Below are positions 36,001 to 48,479 of a stretch of DNA of 64,000 nt, one piece after another. The notes below the pieces were generated by a model that worked only from the letters and a program-made list of their open reading frames with translations, did no database searches and had not been told where the DNA came from. Location of the stretch: assembly GCA_027574665.1 (NCBI GenBank), contig CM050653.1, forward strand, positions 10,810,664-10,874,663, in the 5' to 3' direction. Position 1 is the first letter of the stretch. Each line of letters starts with the position of its first letter. Position numbers and translations under genes: made by a program. This DNA comes from Rhynochetos jubatus. Taxonomy: Eukaryota; Chordata; Aves; Eurypygiformes; Rhynochetidae.

Positions 36001-39000
36001 GACCTACTTTTTCCCATGCTGAAAGCAAAAGGGCTGAACAGTCCCGCTTACTAAGTGACAATAGCACTTACCTATAGTCAGGCACATGCCTAAGTATTTG
36101 CATTAGTAATCAGAACCAAAATTAAGTAGAAAGACTTAATAATAGCTTTCAGGTAATAAACTATTATAGAAACTGCTCTCCTGTGATTTATGACGTGAAA
36201 AAAATATCATCATAATACCTGACATGTTATTTACAACTGAAATGTGACTAAAAATAGATTATGAATAAATACAATGTAAAATACTGTGGAATGAACCGGT
36301 GTTCAGAAACTACATAATGAAATTAATCTATTTCCAACAGAGCTGTCAGTTCACTGACTTTTTACTTACAAAGACCAGGGAAAAGACATGTTTTATGAGG
36401 ACTCCAACATTATAGTACGCTAACCTCCCACTTCACATTTAAAGGCTAATTATTCCTAACACTCACTCTCCCCCTTTTTTTAATGTTTTTGGGTTTGCCA
36501 TCGTATCTAGTCTTTATCAGTATTCATTGCTTTCATTTGTACACATTTGTATAATTAATTTCTGAAGCTTTACTTTATAAGAAAGTTAGTTATGGATTTT
36601 ATCTAACGTGTATTCAGGAAGTGTCGTATCCACTTGGGTTTGTGGGTTTTTTTACAAACTGGTATTTAGTTGGCATCTGCACAACTGGGAAGGACTTTCC
36701 AAAGGTTGCACGGCAATGGGGAAGCTGGTCAAACAAAGTTCTGTTAGCACAGCTGACGAGAGCTGAAGGGACTAGAAGATGAGGAAAAATCCCAGGTACA
36801 AATGAGATTTCACTCAGCAGAAACCACACTAAAAAGATAAATTCTTCACCTCAAGTCAGTCCCCAATTTGGAGGATGAAAGCTGACCAAAAATGACCTGC
36901 CTCTCTGGGAAATTTCCTTAAGCGTTCTGATATTTAGGTTGATCTGACAGCCTGGTGAAGCCAAACCAGAATTACAGGTGTGAGAATCCTATTTGATCTT
37001 TTTCTACACCTATTTCTTGGTAATACTAGTTGTTTTTCTCAACTCTGCATAGAGTAGAATACTTGCTTTCTTTCCATTTGCACATGAACATCATCTAACA
37101 GTGAGGAGTGACTTAGGTGTGGCCAGCAAGCTACAAAACACTACACACTCCATTTTCCAGGAAGTGACAATCCCAAATAATGTAACACTCACAGCCCATT
37201 CCACAGGATCAGGGTTGCAAGTTGATGCACCAGCAGAACACCAAAGCCCATCCTTCGGCGGGAAGAATTCTCTCAATTGAGAGGAGTTAAACAGTTTCTT
37301 TGTCAGATAGTAGGAAAACATGGGAGCTCCCAAGCCAAGGCTGTCTTCCAGACTGCAACGGAGACAATGGAGAACTGACTAGAAAGAAAATGTTCAAATA
37401 TTTATTTGCTAATACTCTGTCTTAAACAGAGCTAAACACATTCTATGAAACCAGCTCTAGGCAAGCCCTCTTCAAATATTTGATGCCTTAAGTCACGTTA
37501 AATCTAGGAACCCTGGACAATACCAGTGACATGAGAAGGAACTGAACCTCTGAACCTGCCGCCTTTTTGTGTTCAACGAACACAAAAACAACTTCAGGAA
37601 CACTGGTGAAGTTCTTAGTGAAAGGCTGTATTTTACTTCCTTCTGTTGACAGCAGAATCTTCTTGTGCAGTGATAAACTTCCATCTGAAAGTAAGTTGGT
37701 ATTATTCTAATACTGGACAGACAAAAGATAATGGATGGCAAGAAGACAGGAGTGTTCGGTGACTAAATATATGTACACCCATATTCAGATTCTGGCAGCT
37801 TCATGCAGAGGCTTAGGTGAGGCTCATCCCTGCTTTACATGCACCCCTATTTAATTCAGTCTCGCCGGCATGAACCTCCTTAAACTGCAAATTAAGAGAA
37901 AGAAGCATGACCATGCTCCTTTTAACAACCTGCGTACTCATCCCGTCACTGGGTCACTATCTGCTAAACAAATAGTTCCATAAACTGAAGATGATAAAGT
38001 ATTGTTCTAAAATTCTCTCAAGTAATTCTTTAATTAAGAAAGTTTGACAACCGGGTGTGATCAGCTCCTTCATTCAAGCTGAATCAGAGCCTTCATAAAA
38101 GCTGTGTGTTCTACTTTCTAAAATGTCAGCCATTTGACAGCTGTTTATTCTCAAGCCTCTGTGCTGGGTCCATTTCCTCCTCCCTTCTCAGTTATTTACT
38201 TTCAGATTATAAACTCGTTAGAGCAGGTGTTACTCAGAGAAACAAAAGCAAATGGAGAGATAAAAAAAAAAGCCCTCAACTGCAGATCTTTGTCTTGTTG
38301 GGCGGCATAAAACCAGATCTAGTACTAAAACAATCTTCCCATCCTGCTTTTTAAATGCTATTTGATTATACGGTGCTAAATTTTATACTGTCTAAAAGTG
38401 TGAGTGATTGCTCCCAAAGATCATGATTGTTTTATTTTTCTGCAGCTCTTAGGATGGAAATTCCCCAGCTAGGGTCAGTTAACATTGGGTTTTCCTTCAA
38501 AATTTCTGTTTTCACCAATATTGCATTTAGTTTGAATATATAATTTTTATAGTTGCCCTTTGTCCTTGGAAATAATCTCCTGCACGCAATGTATGTTGCT
38601 AAATTTTAATTATAAGCTGACCTAGTTAACCAAAATAAACCTCCAGACAGGTAGTACTAACAAGAACATTTTAACAACTTTGAAATTTCACTTCATAATT
38701 GAGAAGGAAAATTGCAGAATCTGGTTCCAGACTTCAAGGGTAGGAAAAAAAAAACCAACAACCCAGATATTTCTTAAATATAGATCAAAAAAAATCAATA
38801 ATCTAAAATGGATACACTGTGCTAAATTACTTGGGGGGGGGAGGGCAGGGAGTGTCTCTGCCAACTGTGTTGCTGTGGCCAAGATGTGTTCACCTACCTA
38901 AACGCTTAATGATATTCACCTTGGTATCTTGTCTTTATTAATATCCAGCTATTTCCAGAAAGACATGGAGGATGTACAGTTCCCAAACTTTCCCTTTCCT

Positions 39001-42000
39001 CTCCTTTTTCTCTACCATTAGGACATAAGCAGGAAGTGGGATAGTCATCGGTGACTACAGCCTTCTCCAACAAATGGAAGGAGTTGTTATAATCCACAAG
39101 GTTATATCGTGAAAATAAGACACAGTGTTTACCTGAGAATTTGGGATGAAAGGTGAGGCCAGGTCACAGAATAAGTCGGGTGTAATTTTTGGCTAGTGTA
39201 AATAAGGCATTGCACTGACTGCATACTGAGAATACTGAGCTGTACTAAAATGTAGAAGAAGAAAGATTTTATGAGTAATAGCTCACTGAAGATATTTGTC
39301 AGCCTAGCATCTATCATGTCAGCTAGCAAATAAAGCTGAAATATAAACAGCAAGTATATAAAGTATTCCACTATCTAAACTAAAATTATAACAAATCATT
39401 TTGCCCAGAGAAATACACCATAATGTATACATTCTTTAAAAAAATAGAATAGCCATTCACATACTTTGGTGCTGATTTATCCGCATTAATCAAGGGTTAT
39501 AATCTTTGATGTCACAGTTTTAATTCAGCACTGAGGAGTAAAAAGAATTTAAAGTCTAACTTATAAATCTGGAAGTCAGGTTAATAGGAGACTATATTTC
39601 ATAGGGACACAAGTCAAAGTTTCGTGGCACGGAGAGCCCAGGGTAACAGTGGTATAAACTGATCTTATCCCTAATCCCATCTCCCTGTTGCCATTTCATG
39701 GATACCAGCACTAACACCAGCACTGTTTTCACTGCTTGTAGCAAGGCTGTGATTTAGACCTGTTTTTTTGTTTCAGCCAAACCAATACCCTTTGCAAAGG
39801 CAAGATCGAGCTGTCACTGGCAGGAATACCATAAACTTCTGTTATAGCCAAACATTCTGTACTGCAAAGCTGCAGCCTGATCGTAGTTGATAAACCACAA
39901 TTTCTTAACACACAAACTCTTCCTCAGGCCTGAAATGAGACATGACTTTCCAGGTGAAATAAAGCAGTTGTCTGAAACAACCGCTCTGAGTTTAACTGAA
40001 CTGTATTAACAAACTAAAAGGTTGCAGAGAAAAGACAGCCATCCAGGTGCAGAGCAGAACATTAACAAGAGAAGAGGTTATAATATCTTCAGCCCTTTTA
40101 GGACAGCAGTCGATAGACAGGTAATTATCTCCTGCAGAAAAATGAGAGCAAAAGACTTCTGCGTGCCAGAAATGCAAAATTTCTATCAGTTCTTCAGCAT
40201 CCAAGACTTATTGTTGTATTTTGGAGCATTTCTTGAGGTTCAAAAGAGAAATCAAAGTTTAATTGTGAGGGGGGCAAGGGGAGAGAGTAGAAATGGGTTT
40301 TTCACATGTATCCAGATATTTCCTTATTTTTTTTAACTTTGTAAGTTTATTATAATACATAGTTTGTGTTTGGTCTCAGTTCCCCTGTTTTCTATGAGGA
40401 CATCTGGAAGTATAATCCGTTGTGGGAGGCACATATATCTCTGTATTACCCTGTACTTGTTGGCTATGAATTCAAGCTTATGTAACCATCGTTGCATGCT
40501 GTTAAGCTATGACTGAAAGGAAAGACCATACACCCACTACAACCAACTGTACTTCCCATAAAACTTCTGGTTACTGGTTTTTACGCCTTAAATTTGCTTG
40601 TTTTATCAATGTACTAGTCTGAAGCAAAACAGGTACGCAATGTTAAATGCTAACTCTCCATTCAGAGAGACTGTGCATCAAAAACTGTATTCAGCATTTA
40701 ACTATGTTTCACTGAAAGAAACTATAGGGAAAAAAACACAGTAAGATGCAGTAATTTACTAAGCTACTTTACTTCTCAAAACTAATAAATTCTATAAAGC
40801 TAAGCCCCTCTAATCTTTTTAGAAAAGAGTTCCCTAATTTTTGGTGAGCACAGCTGTTCTGAATGACATACTGAAATGCTATAGTGTATTGACACTATGA
40901 AGTAGTTAGGATAAAAATAGAGCACTCCCACCCCCCCTCACAAGTAAAGTCCCTAAAACACACGTAGGAAAACGCAGTAATCCTATCTCCGTGCCCTTCA
41001 TGCTTTCTCTTGACTGTCCAGAACTATTAAGTCTTTGTGGTCCCCTTCCCTCGGCTCTCCAACACCAGACTCCCCTTCCATTTGTCACTTACCTACAGAC
41101 CTGTTCATTTACCTGCTTTTTTCCCTTCATTTGCTCATTCTTTCTCTGTCTCATCCAGAGGTCACCTTCTTTTGTTTGCAATTACCAGAGAATAACTTTC
41201 ACAAGGAAATTTTTTTTCCAGAACTACTAATATCCTTCAGCTATCTCACTTGTTTCAGACTCTTCTGTGACAAATCTGCCTGAATAGTCACAAAACCTTC
41301 CTAACCAGCTTACTGGCAAGACCCATATATCTCAGTCACACCCGTGGTTTTCAAGTACTGTAGTAGGTGATCCTCAACCAACCTAACTTCAGTTTAAGCT
41401 ACTTCATTAGTCTCCCCTGAGTGGACAAAGACAGGCGAGTCACTCTTTAAATGTGCTTATTCTCCCCAAGTTTAACCTGAGCTAAGGGCAGTACCTACCA
41501 CGCAGATACTTACAGCTCACCCTAACCTGGGAAATGTACCAAGACAATACTAAGTGGAAAGCAATAGCAGCATTAAGGTAGATATTTATCTGACCTTTGT
41601 TAGACATGTACATTTGGGTGAAAATAATTGAAATTTATAAACTAAACATAGGTTAAAAAGTGCCTAGAGTGATTAGCTCAAATAATTACATTTAATTAGA
41701 TGAATCCCACCCCTTATATTAGGACAAATAAATCCTTTTTTTCTATCCCCAGAGCAGTTTCTCATAGTTTACACACATTTTCTGATGCCTTTTTTGCCAT
41801 ATCTTTGGCCTAAATGAATTAGTTAATATTTCTGTTTCGTGAATCCCTTTTCTTTCCGGTCACCTTACCTCATTTTCTCATGCCTCAAACTGGTCCATCG
41901 AACATCTCCGTTTTGCTGCTGCATTTGATTGTCTCTTCCATGAGAAAAGGTAACTCCACCCAACCATCAATTTACGTCTTCAGAGATGCAATACAATTCA

Positions 42001-45000
42001 CTAATCTCCACTCCTGATCTCTAATTCCAGTAATTATATTTCTACTAAACATTTCTTATTCCCTCTTTTCAACACCCGCATTCCCAACACACCTGTATTC
42101 CTTGGCATCTCTTCTGATTGTTCCCCTGCACACATGCTTTTCTTCACCTGCATCTTCTCCCGCTTATTCTTAATTTGCAAAGAAAAATGTTTCACCAGCA
42201 ACTGTATTACTTTCTACCCTCCTAGATTTAGTAATAATGACCATGTTGAGCCTAGCCAAAGACACATCCAGCTCAGCATCCTGTCTTTGACGGAGACCAG
42301 CAGTCCACTTTCCCTCTTGGATACTTTCCTTCTTTTGCCCATTTTATCACCAAAACCAGATTGATCTTTCCCCCAATCTTTACTGAATGCCCTCCTAAAT
42401 CTGCCTGTAAACACCAACACAGATTTTAGCAAGACCTTGTTGTAAGAACAACTTCAGAGATTTATCTAAATTTCAGGCTACAGTGTAAGTGGGATGAAGC
42501 CAAATATACTGTTTTCAGGAAGCTGGAATATACACTGCCTTTGGTTTCCACAGGAAGGAAGTATTCTTATGGATTTGGATACATATGACCGACCGTAATC
42601 ACCTACATCTGAGATCCTATTCTTAGGCTCCTTCCCGGCAACGGAAACGTGATCGACACAGATCAACTCCCTGCTAATCGGCGGGCTCCACCACCTCCAG
42701 AAGTTGCGCTTTTCTCACAAACGGCAGTCTCTCCACACTGACGTTTATAAGCACCGCTGTTCACTCTAACAAAGTACATAGGCCACAGCCCAGTTATTAC
42801 TGTGTCAACTTTAACTACCCTTTGCTATTCTAGAACTGCCCAAATGTCCCATGACCTAACAACTAGGAGTAACCTAATTTCCTCTCCGTAGCTGACTGAC
42901 AGCATGGTGTGATTATGGTGTGGTAAGATGAAGTTTTGGGGACTGGCATTATTCACTGGTAGCAAAGAAAGAAGGAAGAGAAGTAGAAATAGTCTCTTAT
43001 TTCACCAAATACAGAGAAATGTTGGGGTACCCCCAGGTAGGAAGCAGAAACAAGCTTGTACATCCAAAACTTGTTGGTTTTCTGTCAATCAGTAAATAAA
43101 AAAAAAAGAAAAAAAACCCATGTCCATAGAAATCCCATCCTAGAAACAACCTCTAGAGCACCCTGCAATGACTTCCTTGTACTGACAGAGAAATAATTCA
43201 CTTCCTGTCCACTGGAAACTTTTAATAAATATGAGTTAGATAGTAAAAAGGTATTGCAGAAAAGGATATGGTCGAAGTGTCATGGCATGTTGCCAAAAAC
43301 ATGAGTGCATATCCTCACCTTTCATTCCATGGAAGTCACTGACAGTCATGCCTTGATATCAAGCTCTTTTCAAGTTGCTTTGTAACATAACTGATCACTT
43401 AAGAAACATTTCTAGAATATACCAAAATACTTCTGATGGAGGGAAGCAGACAGCTTCCTACACTGAATCCTCCACACTCTGAGCACATTGCATTGTCTTA
43501 ATTAAATTATTGTGTTGATATTTTTACTTGCTGGCATTATATCATAAATTACACTCCATTATGAATAATTACATCAAATCAACATGATATCAAAATACCT
43601 GAGTGCCTATGAGAAATTAATGTAGCTGGAAAGTCAGGCAGTTTTACGTGCTGAACAGATGGCAACACTGTAATTCCCCTACTTTCTCAGCTAGACTGCT
43701 ACAAGCCCCAACCAGCACTTTGATCCAAATGTTACTGAAGTCAGTCGGAAGGTTGACATTGACTTCGGTGAGCTTCAGCTCAGAATTGCTGCTAGAAGGA
43801 AAATTCCAGTCCTCATGGCTGTCCAAGCTGGTTGACAATGAAGGCTGAGAACAATTTCTGTTAAGTTTTCTTATGGTAACATCTACCCTACAAGAACTAA
43901 ACCAAGACCTACTTTTTTGCTATTCCCCATGAAACAGCCATAGGTAAAAGCTCTCTATCACTACTTCCTTTAGATCGTATCTGAAACACTGACTGAAAAG
44001 CCATAACTTTTTATATCTTTTCATCTGTCCTACTATTTATTTCATCTTCCTGTAATTTAAGAATCAACACTGAAGAAATATTTTCCACCAATGGTACATT
44101 GAGTCCCTGCCCTTGCAATTTCGTACTTCGGTTCAACTTCAATCTCTTGAAATTCTTAACTCATGTCTGAAACTTTTTTTTTTGTTTGGCTGTTTAACAT
44201 ACAGACTGTGCTTTGTGAAAGTGCTACAATTGACATGCAATATTACTTAAAAGTCTTTGAGTAAAGTTTCTATTATTAACCACATTTAAACCCTAGTGAA
44301 ATGTAAGACATCATTGTCTTTGCTCACTCCATGTGTCAGGAACTCAGAGCTATGGGTTTAAAAGCGTCTTTCGTGTTTATAAGGTGAAATATGACCAACT
44401 TGTCTTTTTGTCAGTTAGTTAAAAACTATATTCACAGGCAGGAATTTTGCATATGATGATCTGAATACAACTTTGAGGAACTTTTTCTTAAGTGCGCCTG
44501 GAACAGGTGCCTGGAACAACTGTTCCAGAAATTTCCACAGCATATTAGTATACTTATTTAAGAAGAAAATGGGATTGCACACAGCACAAAAGATCAAATT
44601 ATATTGCAAAATTACACTTGTATTCACTGAAGGTTATAAGCATCATTTTACACATTAGAGGTCAATGTGAAGGCACTGCAGAAAGCACACGCTCTCTTTT
44701 CTAATATATTCAAGGATGACTTCAGCTGAAAAGGATGGCTATTTTAGGACAATTAACAATGTTCACAGTTTACGTTGTTACAAAGTTCTCTACCTCACCA
44801 GTGCATCTGATAGGAAAATAAAATACCACTGCAACTTTCTGAATAGATTAGTCTACTTAAAAACTGTACAACTGCATGAAAATACTTTCATTCTTGGAGC
44901 TTCATTTTTTACTGAAGTAACTGCTTAGTGTTTATTGGACAGCAGTTGAACTGCTTTCTCAGCATAATTATTTGCTAATAAGAAAATCTCATTGAAAAAA

Positions 45001-46311
45001 AACCGCATACAACCATTGCTACAAGGAGCAGAATAACCCAAATCTGAGGAATTTAGCAAACATGACCAGCATATAATTTTTACAGATGGTTACTTTGTAA
45101 TAGACTGTCAAAAAGAAGTTCCATAATCTTAAATGGACGGCATCTTTTAAACAAATAAAGATTTATTTAGGATATTAAACTCCCAGCCTCACTGTTTGAT
45201 CAAAGATTAATGAACACTACTATGTACTCAGCTGATTTTTTTTCTGCAGAAAATATAAGAATCAGTCTGATGGGCTAAACCTGGGTGAGAGGCAGAGAGA
45301 GGGGAAGGGCTGTACTTTTCCTCATTTGTTCACATTTAAAATGCTACTATAAATGTCAAGAAATGGAATAATATGTGCTTGTGTTGATCATAGCATCTTA
45401 TAAAAACACCCTCCCACAGGAACAATCTACAAGAACAATCTACAAAGCCACATGAATTATGTAGGCAGAAGAAACACAAATCCAAATCTTTTATTTTACT
45501 GTAGCTTTAAAACTCCCCATTTCTTAAACAAGTTTGTAAGTTTGTTACAAAATAAATAGGTCACCATTTGGAGATTATTAATATATTGGAAAGCATAGAC
45601 AGAAGTTGACCAAAAAATGAGGAAAAAGATGAAATTGGATGAAAGCATCCTATGAAATGGTAAAGGTCATGAACTTCTGCTTCTGAAACAGCATTTAGGA
45701 AGACTTCCTGAAACACTTAATAGGAATAAATTCATAAAAAACTGTTTCTAATTACACTGGGTTTAAGGCAGTTTCCAGCATATATTATAGAGGTTTCATA
45801 ATGCATCTGTGTTCAACTGTCAGTTAAAGAAAATGAGACTTTGCACAAGAAACTAAATGAGTGTCTTCCCCTTATAACCTCAAATAATCCTAAAACTCAG
45901 ATACCTTGTAAAATTACAGTTGCATCTCCTGATTGTGTCTAAAAATTGTAGTCTAAAATTGAACAGAATCTATTATAATAATAAATAGTTTGAACACAAT
46001 ATTAATGAGATCTGAAACACTGGTCAATAAAGGAAATAAAGGAAGTCAAAGGGAAGAGACAGCTAAAACTGTTTCACTTCCAGCAATGCAAATGTTTGGC
46101 TGCATCTAGTCAAACACAAGAAATCCTTTCCCGTTTCTCAGAGAGATCCATGAGATTATCACTTCATTCCCCACCCCAGCAAGAAGTAGAGAGGCTCAAC
46201 TTGTTTTACTGCTGTTGAGATATCTCTGAATTATACCTCCCAGACCACTGTATTCGCTAGGTAAAATCAAGCCTGCTCTTCCCCCATTCCCTTCCACGCA
46301 AGGACAGCCTT
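30058..46311. other. AT-rich non-coding sequence, probably intron 1
   Basis: About 16 kb without a recognisable exon, repeat family or RNA gene. Minor features are A-rich runs at 43098-43119 and a G9 run near 38832-38840. The block at 38380-38640 is listed among the findings as a possible conserved element. I found no minus-strand splice-flanked ORF that resembles a known domain. Confidence 0.45.
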
Positions 46312-46335
46312 GGCAGGCAGGCAGGCAGGCAGGCA
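46312..46335. repeat. (GGCA)n microsatellite, about 6 units
   Basis: Six consecutive GGCA tetranucleotides. It lies about 1.2 kb into the GC-rising flank of the CpG island on the intron side. Confidence 0.9.
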
Positions 46336-47749
46336 TCCTTGCTGAGGCAGAAGCACAGGGAAGCTACAGGGAAGTGACAACCACACAAACATTGTTTTGT
46401 AGCTACAACACGCTGAAAAATATTTTGTGACCCAGAATGATTTCCAGTTCATGTTTAGGGAGACAGAATCAAAATCTGCCTAGTTTGAAAGCACAATATA
46501 TAGCCTATTGCATTACTGAAGGCAAAAATTACAGCTATTACTTTCAATATTTTCATGCAAGCTTTCTCCTCAGCAGACTGGGAGAAACAGTCTATATCTA
46601 TAGCAACCAGGAGAGGGGAGGGAGCGATATATCCAGTCCAAACCATTTCTCCTTAAAACCTTGCATCACTACCTTCACTACAGCAAGCATTTAATAGCTC
46701 ATTTTTATTGCCACTTGACTGAAGCCTCATTAAAAACATGGTCAGCTGATTTTAATTCCTTCTTGATAAACAGAACGTACATGAGGAAGACTGCACTGAT
46801 AGTTCTGTGGGAGACTTCCTTTGTCTCTTAAACTAATTTTATTTCTTGTCTTAGAAAAAGATTTATTAGGGACAGCTAGTTTGCATTTCACTCTCTGAAC
46901 TCCATAATCACTCTAGGTAGGTAATAAACCGGGAAAAAATACAAAATCCCCCAAGTTATGACCTTCTTGACTTAGAGTGAGTTTTGGAAAAGATACTGTA
47001 AGTGAAATGAGACCAATGGTATTAGTAGATGTCACTGAAGATAATTCTGGTGAGACAGTCATGAGTGTCTCAGTGCAAGGAGAGGACTGCCAGGGAGAGT
47101 GGCCCCGTGGAACAGCACTGACCTTAAACATACAGTTAGTTTTCAGGATCCCTTTGTGTTAGCTATTTTAGCAGGTGGGGATGTTTATTGCATCTTATAA
47201 AAGAGGAAGGGGTTGGTCAGAGAATGTGTCAACAGAAAAAGGCTGTTTAATGCTCTTCAACGGGCAGCACTGGGTATTTTTAGACACCTCTAAACCAGCC
47301 TTATCCAGAAGCCAATGCTCACTTCCACCTCCAGCAGAATGAGGTTGGGGTGGACACCAGAGAAGGCTGAGCCTCATCTGGGGGCTTGTGGATGGGGGAT
47401 TTCCCCTGGTTTCCAAATACGAGGGCAGCTAGGCAGGCTGAATGCAATCAGCTGGGAGGAAGGTTAAATGTGTGGAGGCTGGGTGCGTTTTCGGTGACCC
47501 GCACTGGTGTACCTCGAGTTGAGGGGCCTCGTGATTGTGTCGGTGGAAGTTTTCAGCATGTGGGGGCACTCGGTGAGACTGGCTCCTCCGAGGTGTTCCC
47601 CGAGACACGCCGCTGGGGCCCTCGGCCAGGTCTCGGGGTGATCAGGGACCGGCGGGGAGAGGAGGGACCAGGAGGTGTGCGGGGCCGGGAGCCGGTCGTG
47701 AAGGGCCAGAGGATGAGGACCCTCTGCGGGCAGCCGCACCATAAGGTAG

Positions 47750-48040
47750 CCGGAGGACGGGCCCCCTCAGCGCGAGCCGGGCGTGAGGGGCCGGAGGACG
47801 GGCCCCCTCAGCGGGAGCCGGGCGTGGGGGGGCCGGAGGACGGGGCCCCTCAGCGGGAGCCGGGCGTGGGGGGGCCGGAGGACGGGGCCCCTCAGCGGGA
47901 GCCGGGCGTGGGGGGGCCGGAGGACGGGGCCCCTCAGCGGGAGCCGGGCGTGGGGGGGCCGGAGGACGGGGCCCCTCAGCGGCAGCTGGGCGTGAGGGGC
48001 CGGAGGACGGGGCCCCTCAGCGGCAGCCGGGCGGGCGCGG
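47750..48040. repeat. 42-bp G-rich minisatellite, about 7 copies
   Basis: Copies begin with CCGGAGGACGGG at 47750, 47791, 47833, 47875, 47917, 47959 and 48000. Spacings are 41, 42, 42, 42, 42 and 41 bp. The central four are almost identical and the outer ones have diverged, the usual pattern of array growth from the middle. Each unit has G-runs (GGGG, GGG, GGG, GGGGGG) on the plus strand with short loops, so it could form G-quadruplexes. Because 42 is a multiple of three, long ORFs run through it on both strands (14-residue periods such as PEDGAPQREPGVGG); I do not consider them coding. It lies about 120 bp inside the intron after the exon 1 donor. Confidence 0.95.
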
Positions 48041-48154
48041 CCGCCGGGGGCCTGACGATCTGCCTCTGAGGAAGCTCTCGGGCAGCAGCGGAGGGAGCGA
48101 GGGGACGGCGCGGCCCCGCTCCCCGTCAGCCCCACGCCTCCCGCCCCTCGCCCC

Positions 48155-48160
48155 ACTCAC
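48155..48160 (-). promoter_or_regulatory. Splice donor of exon 1 (GTGAGT)
   Basis: The minus strand reads GCGGATCG|GTGAGTGGGG. GTGAGT pairs well with U1 snRNA; the exon's last bases, CG, are slightly off the AG consensus. It leaves the reading frame in phase 1, as is common after signal-peptide exons of modular extracellular proteins. Confidence 0.8.
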
Positions 48161-48287
48161 CGATCCGCGCCTCGGCGGTGGCTCCGGCGGAGGGCGGTTG
48201 GCCGCGCGGGGCGGCGGCGAGGACCTGCAGCAGCAGCAGCAGCGGCGGCAGCAGCAGCGGGAGGACGGAGCCGAGCGCCCCCATCAT
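48161..48287 (-). CDS. First coding exon of an unidentified secreted or membrane protein (partial)
   Basis: On the minus strand two ATGs are adjacent (48287 and 48284). The second has the better Kozak context (A at -3, G at +4). From it the exon encodes 41 residues plus one base. It begins MGALGSVLPLLLPPLLLLLQ, then VLAAAPRG, then a Gly/Pro/Ala-rich stretch ending ATAEARI. This is a classical signal peptide: a short n-region, a leucine-rich core of about 15 residues and an Ala-rich cleavage region (likely near VLA-AA or LAA-AP). The leucine run is coded by CTG repeats. The exon ends at GTGAGT in phase 1, which often leads into Ig, EGF, FN3 or similar modules. It sits in the only CpG island. 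The rest of the gene lies to the left, beyond a first intron that may exceed 48 kb. Forty-one residues of signal sequence were not enough for me to name the gene. Confidence 0.75.
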
Positions 48288-48298
48288 GCCTGGCCCAT
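48284..48298 (-). promoter_or_regulatory. uORF MGQA overlapping the main start as ATGA
   Basis: The minus strand reads ATG GGC CAG GCA TGA. The stop codon overlaps the first of the two main ATGs (CATGATGG). Its own start context is good (G at -3, G at +4). The uORF could lower main-frame initiation or supply reinitiation at the following ATG. That role is inferred, and depends on the transcript starting upstream of 48298. Confidence 0.5.
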
Positions 48299-48340
48299 CG
48301 CAGGCGGCTGTCCCGCTCCCCTGCCCGCCGCCGCCAGCCC

Positions 48341-48349
48341 TCACTCCAT
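48341..48349 (-). promoter_or_regulatory. Minimal uORF (Met-Glu-stop)
   Basis: ATG GAG TGA on the minus strand, with G at -3 and G at +4, lies about 60 bp before the main start. Very short uORFs of this kind permit efficient reinitiation. It is a real sequence feature, but its presence in the mRNA is assumed. Confidence 0.4.
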
Positions 48350-48455
48350 GCCGCTCGCCCTTTGCCTCCCCGGCTCCGGCGAGCGGCAGCCGCAGCAGAT
48401 TCAACACCCGGGACAGCGACCAGCAACCGCCTGCCCGCCCCCGAGCCGGCCCCGC

Positions 48456-48479
48456 CCCGGCCCGGCCCGGCCCGGCCCG
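48456..48479. repeat. (CCCGG)n pentanucleotide run in promoter
   Basis: About five tandem CCCGG units lie next to the GC boxes in the presumed core promoter or 5' UTR of the minus-strand gene. On the minus strand the unit reads CCGGG. Confidence 0.85.

Larger units (their letters stand above)
1..48160 (-). other. Presumed 5' portion of intron 1
   Basis: This follows from the donor at 48160 and from the absence of any recognisable downstream exon to the left edge. Transposon content is low and of mixed orientation, as expected for intronic DNA. A cryptic small exon, or a different gene start within this stretch, cannot be excluded from sequence alone. Confidence 0.45.
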
